From NCBI GenBank assembly GCA_014803985.1, contig JAAVAO010000013.1, positions 1 to 64,000 on the forward strand: a stretch of 64,000 nt of DNA. The letters run 5' to 3'. Numbering within the stretch: the first letter of the stretch is position 1; every line of letters starts with the position of its first letter. This stretch comes from Treponema sp. (lineage in GTDB: Bacteria; Spirochaetota; Spirochaetia; Treponematales; Treponemataceae). Below, piece by piece: positions 58,811 through 64,000 of the stretch. The position numbers and the translations under genes are program-made. A model generated the notes under the pieces. It was not told the origin of the DNA. It did no database searches and saw only the letters and a list, made by a program, of their open reading frames with translations.

Positions 58811-60487
58811 ATGAATAAAGCTACATTGTTGTTAAGTATCGCTGGAGGTATTAACAAAAAGAAACTGATTAAGGCATCTAAAAACTGTGCAAAGGCGCAG
58901 GAAAATACTTTAAGGTCAATTCTTGAGTATGCAAAGGATTCTGAATATGGCAAAGAGCATCATTATGCGGAAATACTTCAGGCAAAAACTGCTGATGAGT
59001 TATATGCTTTGTATCAGAAAAACGTGCCGCCAATTCACTACGAGGACATACGCCCTTTGGTTGAACGACATAAAAATGGCGAGGCGAATATTTTGTTCCC
59101 CGGCAAGCCAAAAATGTATGCAACAACGAGCGGCACCTCCTCAGAGCCAAAATGGATTCCTATCACCGAAGAATATTACGAAAATATTTATAACAAGATG
59201 ACAAAAGTGTGGCTTTATTCTTTGATCGAACAACGCCCTAAGGTTTTCAGTGGAAAAATCGTTTCAATTGTTGGAAAATCAATAGAGGGTGCCGCCCCTG
59301 ATGGAACTGTTTATGGTTCTGTAAGCGGCGTTACACAACGCGATTGCCCGCAATTTGTAAAGGATCTGTATACCGCTCCGGCTTGCGTTTTTGAAATTTC
59401 GGATTATAAGGCGCGTTATTATGCAATTATGAGAATGGGCATTGAACAGGATGTAACATTAATCGTTACGGCAAACCCATCGACGATTGTTGAAATGCAA
59501 AACAATGTCAATGAATTTTATGACAGGTATTGTGAGGATATTGAAAACGGAACAATCAATGCAGATTTGAAAATTGACCAAAGGATTCGCGATGAGCTGA
59601 AAGCGTATCTTAAACCAAATCCAAAGAGGGCGGCAGAACTTCGTGCATTGAAAGAAAAATATGGCACTGTTCTTCCAAAACAGTATTGGCCGAATATGCA
59701 GGTTTTAAACACGTGGAAGTGCGGAAACACCCATGTGTATCTTGATAAGTTCAAGGATTCGTTCCCGTCCAAAATGTGTCATGTAGAATTCAGTTATTTT
59801 TCAAGCGAGTGTCGTTCTGGTCTTGTTCTTGATGAAACGATAAACACCGTTGTTTTCCCTCACATGCATTATTTTGAGTTTGTTCCCGAAGAGGAGATTG
59901 GAAGTGATAATCCGCATTTTGTTCAACTTTCTGATTTGAAGCCGGGAAAACGCTATTCAATCTATGTTACAACGTATTCAGGGCTTTACCGCTACAATAT
60001 GGACGACTTAATTGAGGTTTCCGATTACTATAATACTATTCCGCGTATACATCTTGTGCAAAAAATTAACGGTATTATTTCGCTTACAGGAGAAAAACTT
60101 GCTGAAAATCAATTTATAGAGGCTGTTCGCAAAGCGGAAACTGAAACTGGCTTAAAAACACAGTTCTTTGTTGGTTTTGCGAGTTTGAATGATTCTGCCT
60201 ATCACTTTTACTATGAATTTGTAAGACAAGATGTTTCACAGGAAGAGGCGGAAAAGTTTACGGCGGCGGTTGACGCTCTATTGAAAAAAGACAATATAGA
60301 ATACGCAGCGAAAAGAGATTCTTTTAGACTAAAAGATCCAATTACGCATATTATGCAAAAGGATTCTTTTGAAGAATACAAAAAGACTTGCATTAACAAT
60401 GGTGCACGTGATGGTCAGTTTAAATTGAATTTGCTTATGCAAGACGAAAAACGCCAAGAGATGTTTGATCAATTGATTCGTCGCTAG
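58811..60487 (+). CDS. GH3-family acyl-adenylating protein
   Basis: A 558-residue member of the GH3 (ANL-type) family, known in plants for amino-acid conjugation of jasmonate and auxin and present in some bacteria. ATP motifs: YATTSGTSSEPKWIPIT (about 104), the VEFSYFSSECRSG region and ISLTGEKLAENQFIEAV (about 423). C-terminal domain is complete. It would adenylate an acyl acid and join it to an amino acid; substrates unknown. Start ATG 58811 has GGGAG at 58801; ATG 58799 is an alternative. It follows the lipase gene, which may supply an acyl acid. Confidence 0.85.
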   Translation: MNKATLLLSIAGGINKKKLIKASKNCAKAQENTLRSILEYAKDSEYGKEHHYAEILQAKTADELYALYQKNVPPIHYEDIRPLVERHKNGEANILFPGKPKMYATTSGTSSEPKWIPITEEYYENIYNKMTKVWLYSLIEQRPKVFSGKIVSIVGKSIEGAAPDGTVYGSVSGVTQRDCPQFVKDLYTAPACVFEISDYKARYYAIMRMGIEQDVTLIVTANPSTIVEMQNNVNEFYDRYCEDIENGTINADLKIDQRIRDELKAYLKPNPKRAAELRALKEKYGTVLPKQYWPNMQVLNTWKCGNTHVYLDKFKDSFPSKMCHVEFSYFSSECRSGLVLDETINTVVFPHMHYFEFVPEEEIGSDNPHFVQLSDLKPGKRYSIYVTTYSGLYRYNMDDLIEVSDYYNTIPRIHLVQKINGIISLTGEKLAENQFIEAVRKAETETGLKTQFFVGFASLNDSAYHFYYEFVRQDVSQEEAEKFTAAVDALLKKDNIEYAAKRDSFRLKDPITHIMQKDSFEEYKKTCINNGARDGQFKLNLLMQDEKRQEMFDQLIRR

Positions 60488-60535
60488 AAAGACAAAACTG
60501 GACAAGCAGGGCAAAACCCTGCAACCAAAAGTCAA

Positions 60536-60665
60536 ACAGTTAGAATCTGCAACTAAAATTATGCGAAAGGCTGCACTCACTATGCTACCAAATTTTGTTT
60601 GCTTGAAAAACTTGCATTTTGCCCGAATTGCGAGCAAAAACGTGCATTGCGGATTCTAACTGTGC
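60536..60665. repeat. Inverted repeat between GH3 and pdxR
   Basis: CAGTTAGAATC-T-GCAA (about 60536-60551) and TTGC-G-GATTCTAACTG (about 60647-60663) bracket about 95 bases. A CAGGG/CCCTG hairpin lies just upstream at about 60507. Placed between convergent genes, it may terminate both. Confidence 0.6.
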
Positions 60666-60670
60666 GTTTC

Positions 60671-62137
60671 TTATGCAAACTCGTACACAAAACGGGAAGC
60701 GGAAGTTGCCTCATTATATTTTTGACAGAGAATTTTCACCGCTTGTTCAATTTCATCTTGTTTTAGCGACGAGCAGTTTGCAATGAATATGTTTTCTCTG
60801 TCAGGATGTGAATGCGGTGTTTCTTCAAAAAAATATTCTTGCAGCGAGTTTATTTTTATCCCCGAATGAAACAAAATTTTTTTAAAGTCCTTCGGGCAGT
60901 TTTTGATTTTTACAAGAAAATACAGTCCTGAATCGGCATTTAAAACGTGAATTTGTTTTTTTTCGTCATATTTTTGCAGGGAGTGGATAAATGCATCCCG
61001 CTTTAAAAGCGCGTTTTTTCTCTGCCTGTTTATGTGCCTTTCAAAAAATCCGTCACTTATAAATTGTGCGAGGGTTAACTGTTCGATTGAAGAAACGGTG
61101 CAAGAATAAAATCCTAAAATCTGTCTGAATTTTTTTTCGAGTGATTCTGGCAAAACCATATAGCTGATTCTTATTGAAGAAAAAAGGGTTTGTGAAAAAG
61201 TGTTTATATATATGACGCGCTCGCCTTTGTCCATACTTTGCAGGCTTGGAATAGGATTTCCCGAAAAACGAAATTCGCTGTCATAGTCGTCTTCGATTAT
61301 GTATCGATTTGGAGATGAATACGCCCAGTCCAAAAGTTCCACACGCCGGTCTGCCGCCATAACAGTGCCAGTTGGAAAATGATGACTTGGACTTACATGC
61401 ATAATGTCTATGTTTTCTTGTTTTAAAAACTGGATTTTCACTCCTTTTTCATCGATGGGAATGGGAGCGCATTTTATTCCAAAGTTTTTGTAAATCGCCC
61501 ACAATTTTCTATAGCCAGGGTTTTCAAATCCATATTTTTTATCAAATCCAAACAGTTGAATCAAAAGACCGTAGAGATATTCCGCTCCCGCCCCTACGAT
61601 TATCTGATGTTCATTGACATTTATTCCTCTAAATCCACGAATATGAGTTGCAATAGCCGCTCGCAGTTGATATGTTCCCGATACATCAAGTTGTTTTATT
61701 AACTTCTCCTGCCGATCTGAAAGAATCTTGCGCAGTAAGCGCACCCAAACGGAAAATGGAAAATCGGATGCGGATGACTGGCTTGAGGAAAAATCATATA
61801 AAATGTGTTCATCTGTATGAACAGTGGAATGTACGCTTTCGTTTTTTATACTATGAGAGCAGGAGGGATTTTTCTGTTCGTTTATTTTTAGAGGCTTGAT
61901 TTTGGCAACAAAAAATCCTTTTCTCTCTTTTGAATAAATATATCCCTCGTCAATTAACTGCGCATAGCAAGAGTCAACTGTAACAACGCTCACTCCTAAA
62001 TTTTTGGCAAACATTCGTTTTGAAGGAAGCTTCTGTTCCGAAGTGAGAATGCCTTGCAAAATGTCTTGGCGAATGCAGTGAGAAAGAAATTCATACATCG
62101 GTCGATTACCGCGCTTTGAAATGTCATACGTCAACAT
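60671..62137 (-). CDS. pdxR: MocR/PdxR-type regulator with Gln in place of the PLP Lys
   Basis: A 488-residue protein: N-terminal GntR winged helix (PMYEFLSHCIRQDILQGIL...KLPSKRMFAKNLGVSVVTV, residues 13-75), then a fold-type I aminotransferase domain (IIVGAGAEYLYGLLIQL..., IEDDYDSEFRF). The PLP Lys segment, usually GTFSKxLxPxLRxGY, reads NTFSQTLFSSIRISY with Gln at residue 316 (CAA at 61192-61190), so no Schiff base can form there. Divergent from pdxK, hence a probable regulator of pyridoxal salvage. Candidate operator repeats at 62171-62216. Confidence 0.85.
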   Translation of the reverse strand: MLTYDISKRGNRPMYEFLSHCIRQDILQGILTSEQKLPSKRMFAKNLGVSVVTVDSCYAQLIDEGYIYSKERKGFFVAKIKPLKINEQKNPSCSHSIKNESVHSTVHTDEHILYDFSSSQSSASDFPFSVWVRLLRKILSDRQEKLIKQLDVSGTYQLRAAIATHIRGFRGINVNEHQIIVGAGAEYLYGLLIQLFGFDKKYGFENPGYRKLWAIYKNFGIKCAPIPIDEKGVKIQFLKQENIDIMHVSPSHHFPTGTVMAADRRVELLDWAYSSPNRYIIEDDYDSEFRFSGNPIPSLQSMDKGERVIYINTFSQTLFSSIRISYMVLPESLEKKFRQILGFYSCTVSSIEQLTLAQFISDGFFERHINRQRKNALLKRDAFIHSLQKYDEKKQIHVLNADSGLYFLVKIKNCPKDFKKILFHSGIKINSLQEYFFEETPHSHPDRENIFIANCSSLKQDEIEQAVKILCQKYNEATSASRFVYEFA

Positions 62138-62170
62138 AGTTCTATTTTCTCGTTTGTAGAATGCCGTTAT

Positions 62171-62216
62171 CTGGTATTATTAAATTTTATTATTTTGATA
62201 CTTTTGATAATATCAG
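62171..62216. promoter_or_regulatory. Candidate PdxR operator in the pdxR-pdxK gap
   Basis: CTGGTATTAT (62171-62180) and ATAATATCAG (62207-62216) form an inverted repeat with one wobble pair. Inside, TTTTGATA occurs twice in tandem (62193-62200 and 62202-62209), a direct repeat as favoured by MocR proteins. Confidence 0.45.
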
Positions 62217-62262
62217 ATTTTGTATAAACTTGCAATCGTACTATTTCAGTTGCTGAAATAGT

Positions 62263-62457
62263 AAGGAAGGTTTAAAACAGGCAACTAAAATTGAGTTGCC
62301 TGTTTTAATGGCGAGTTTTTTCAAAACTCGCTTATTTACTGTCATTTTTGCTTGAAACTTCGCGCTATGCGCTTGTTGCGAAAGCACTGCGTTGCAAAAT
62401 GACGTTTTCAGCAATTCAAAAGTTGAAACTTTTTTCATTGCTGAAAATTAAGGAAGG
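62263..62457. repeat. Multi-hairpin element B, left copy (upstream of pdxK)
   Basis: Bounded by AAGGAAGG at 62263 and 62450. In order: AAAACAGGCAACT / AGTTGCCTGTTTT (62274-62306), GCGAGTTTT / AAAACTCGC (62311-62331), GTCATTTTTGC / GCAAAATGAC (62341-62403), TTTTCAGCAAT / ATTGCTGAAAA (62405-62447). A palindrome CTATTTCAG-TTG-CTGAAATAG (62241-62261) precedes it, and TTAAAATC / GATTTTAA (62459-62492) follows. Confidence 0.92.
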
Positions 62458-62516
62458 ATTAAAATCCGCACAAAATGCTGTGCAGATTTTAACTTCGAGT
62501 TTGCATGGAGGATTAT

Positions 62517-63371
62517 ATGAAACCAAAACGAATTGTTACCATACAGGATATTTCTTGCGTAGGAAAATGCTCTCTGACTGTTGCATTGCCGATCATAAGT
62601 GCAATGGGAGTTGAAACTGCCATTATTCCAACAGCAGTACTTTCAACTCATACTATGTTCAAGAATTTTACATTTTGCGATTTGACTTCTGAAATTGATA
62701 AGATTACATCTCATTGGAAAGCTGAAGGCATAGAGTTTGACGGAATTTATACGGGATATTTAGGAAGTTTTGAGCAACTTGACTTGATGAAAAAACTTTT
62801 TGCTGATTTTGGAAACGGCAAGCTCGTTCTTGTCGATCCATGCATGGCGGACAACGGGACGCTCTATCCAGGATTTACAAAGGAATTTGCTATTGCAATG
62901 GCATCTCTGTGTTCTAAAGCCGATATTATCACTCCCAATATAACAGAAGCCTGCTTTATGCTTGGAGAGAAATGTCCAAACCCAATCGACAATTACGATG
63001 AAAACTATATTTTTGGCTTGCTTGAACGACTTTCTGCTCTTGGCGCAAAAAAAATTATCCTAAAGGGAATTGCGTATAAGAAAAATCTCTGCGGAGTCAT
63101 TGGCTATGATTGTCAAACAAAACAACGTTTGGAATACTTTCATGAACTGCTTCCAGTAAAATTTCACGGAACGGGAGATATTTTTGCATCGGTGGCATTT
63201 GGCGCACTCGTCATAGGCAAATCTCTTGAAACTGCGATTCAACTTGCCGCGGACTTTACGGTTGACTCAATAAAAAGGACAATAGCATATACAAACCACA
63301 ATAATTATGGCGTGGATTTTGAAAGTGCAATTCCATCCTTAATTTTAGCAACAAGCGAATCTTCAGATTAG
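62517..63371 (+). CDS. pdxK: Pyridoxal/pyridoxamine kinase
   Basis: A 284-residue ribokinase-fold pyridoxamine kinase. N-terminal KRIVTIQDISCVGKCSLTVALPIISAMG (phosphate and substrate contacts), VDPCMADNGTLYPGF, ITPNITEACFMLGE, and the anion-hole HGTGDIFASVAFGALV with catalytic Asp. It phosphorylates pyridoxal to PLP. GGAGG at 62507-62511 supports ATG 62517; ATG 62505 is less likely. Flanked on both sides by inverted copies of element B and divergent from pdxR. Confidence 0.93.
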   Translation: MKPKRIVTIQDISCVGKCSLTVALPIISAMGVETAIIPTAVLSTHTMFKNFTFCDLTSEIDKITSHWKAEGIEFDGIYTGYLGSFEQLDLMKKLFADFGNGKLVLVDPCMADNGTLYPGFTKEFAIAMASLCSKADIITPNITEACFMLGEKCPNPIDNYDENYIFGLLERLSALGAKKIILKGIAYKKNLCGVIGYDCQTKQRLEYFHELLPVKFHGTGDIFASVAFGALVIGKSLETAIQLAADFTVDSIKRTIAYTNHNNYGVDFESAIPSLILATSESSD

Positions 63372-63389
63372 GGAGTTGCTGATTTTAAA

Positions 63390-63549
63390 CCTTCCTTATT
63401 TTTCAGCAATGAGCGAATTGTCAAATTCGGGAGTTGCTGAAAACGCGATTTTATAGCGAAGCGAAAAATCGCAATACAATAAGCGAGTTTTGAAAAAACT
63501 CGCATTAAAACAGGCAACTCAATTTTAGTTGCCTGTTTTAAACCTTCCC
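63390..63549. repeat. Multi-hairpin element B, right copy (downstream of pdxK, inverted)
   Basis: Reverse complement of the left copy in order: CCTTCCTTA (63390), TTTTCAGCAA / TTGCTGAAAA (63400-63443, inner CGAATT/AATTCG), GCGATTTT / AAAATCGC (63445-63472), GCGAGTTTT / AAAACTCGC (63483-63503), AAAACAGGCAACT / AGTTGCCTGTTTT (63507-63539), CCTTCCC (63543). It lies between convergent pdxK and plsC and could terminate both. Confidence 0.92.
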
Positions 63550-63603
63550 TTGTGAAAAGACTGTAGTGCGCCTTTGCTTTAGTGGAGGTAGAATATATTC
63601 TGT

Positions 63604-64000
63604 TTAATCCCCGTCACATTGCCAGCAGTTGTTTTTGATGCCTGCCATTTCCACCATCTTTTTGTGACAGGTTTCTCGCAGATAGTGTATGTTTTCTTTT
63701 CGTGAAAGGTCGGATCGTGGTGTTATGGGATCTCCCACTGTTATTGTAATCAAAGGATGCTTTGGCTTTAAAATTTTCTCATATAAAAATCCTGTTGGCT
63801 TCCTGTATGAAATGACCATTGGAAGAATAGGGGCGTTCCATTTTTGAGCCAATACAAACGCTCCTTTTTTAAACGGACGGATAGGTTCGTAAAAATCCCA
63901 GCGGCAACTTTCAGGAAAGACATGAATCCATTTTTTTCGCTTATGAAGATAGTCAAGTGTTTCGTTGAATTTATGCCCTGCATGAATGCCATCGGGCAGG
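63604..64000 (-). CDS. Phospholipid/glycerol acyltransferase, C-terminal part (5' end outside window)
   Basis: Open from the window end; 131 codons are visible. HVFPESCRWDFYEPIRPFKKG (usually FPEGxRS...PFKKG) followed by AFVLAQKWNAPILPMVISYR is the PlsC block III/IV pattern, with VGDPI before the C-terminal helices. The HX4D catalytic motif would lie beyond the window edge. Probably 1-acyl-glycerol-3-phosphate acyltransferase; the exact acceptor is not readable. It is convergent with pdxK. Confidence 0.8.
   Translation of the reverse strand, partial: LPDGIHAGHKFNETLDYLHKRKKWIHVFPESCRWDFYEPIRPFKKGAFVLAQKWNAPILPMVISYRKPTGFLYEKILKPKHPLITITVGDPITPRSDLSRKENIHYLRETCHKKMVEMAGIKNNCWQCDGD

Overview
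The window is about 40% GC, densely coded, and reads as the chromosome of a Treponema-type spirochaete. Pointers are the rpoZ-miaA pair, a cdaA-cdaR-acpS run, a DUF2225 zinc protein, a MoxR/DUF58/BatA-D operon, the rimP-nusA-infB-rbfA-truB block, a six-gene rnf locus, a diacylglycerol glycosyltransferase and a bacterial GH3 protein. This placement comes from gene content and protein character, not from a database search. No rRNA, prophage, insertion sequence or CRISPR array is visible; one tRNA (Pro, UGG) is present.

Layout. 1-9500 (+): tail of a coiled-coil protein (probably Rpn/PD-(D/E)XK family), RNA polymerase omega, miaA, a 29-residue ribosomal-type peptide, dxs, folP, c-di-AMP cyclase and its YbbR partner, acpS, DUF2225, truA and an acidic unknown. 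9.7-12.3 kb (-): aminotransferase and a solute-binding lipoprotein. 12.4-20 kb (+): Bat operon and an Smr protein. 20-21.9 kb (-): nuclease-like membrane protein and lysA. 22.2-28.6 kb: tRNA-Pro on minus, then the translation/transcription operon rimP to truB. 29-31.8 kb (+): ruvA-ruvB-queA. 31.9-34.5 kb (-): infC-rpmI-rplT followed by a coiled-coil protein, zapA and yaiI. 34.7-42.1 kb: thiI, a lipid glycosyltransferase with an outer-membrane protein (-), a uracil-DNA glycosylase and priA. 42.5-50.6 kb (+): a membrane protein, rnfCDGEAB and a GH57-like protein in one overlapping operon. 51.2-64 kb: metG, membrane protein, PQQ-propeller protein and rlmD (-), lipase, GH3, pdxR (-), pdxK, and a partial plsC (-).

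Most unusual content. (1) The rnf locus keeps the gene order and overall protein shapes, but several sequence signatures for NADH/FMN binding, flavinylation and intramembrane Fe-S ligation are missing by eye; the next gene is a GH57 homologue whose two catalytic carboxylates also appear lost. (2) Intergenic regions carry families of modular nested palindromes. One family (alternating GGCGAATGC/GCATTCGCC and CAGTTTTG/CAAAACTG hairpins) occupies five sites next to stop codons, with paired arm changes that keep base pairing. A second multi-hairpin element flanks pdxK as inverted copies. (3) The MocR-type regulator beside pdxK has Gln where the PLP-binding Lys is expected. (4) Several genes (metG, ruvA, thiI, an aminotransferase, the glycosylase) have a -10 box 6-10 bases before the start codon and no Shine-Dalgarno, suggesting leaderless mRNAs. 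(5) Terminator-like hairpins sit in the leaders of rimP-nusA-infB, dxs and the GH3 gene, suggesting attenuation.
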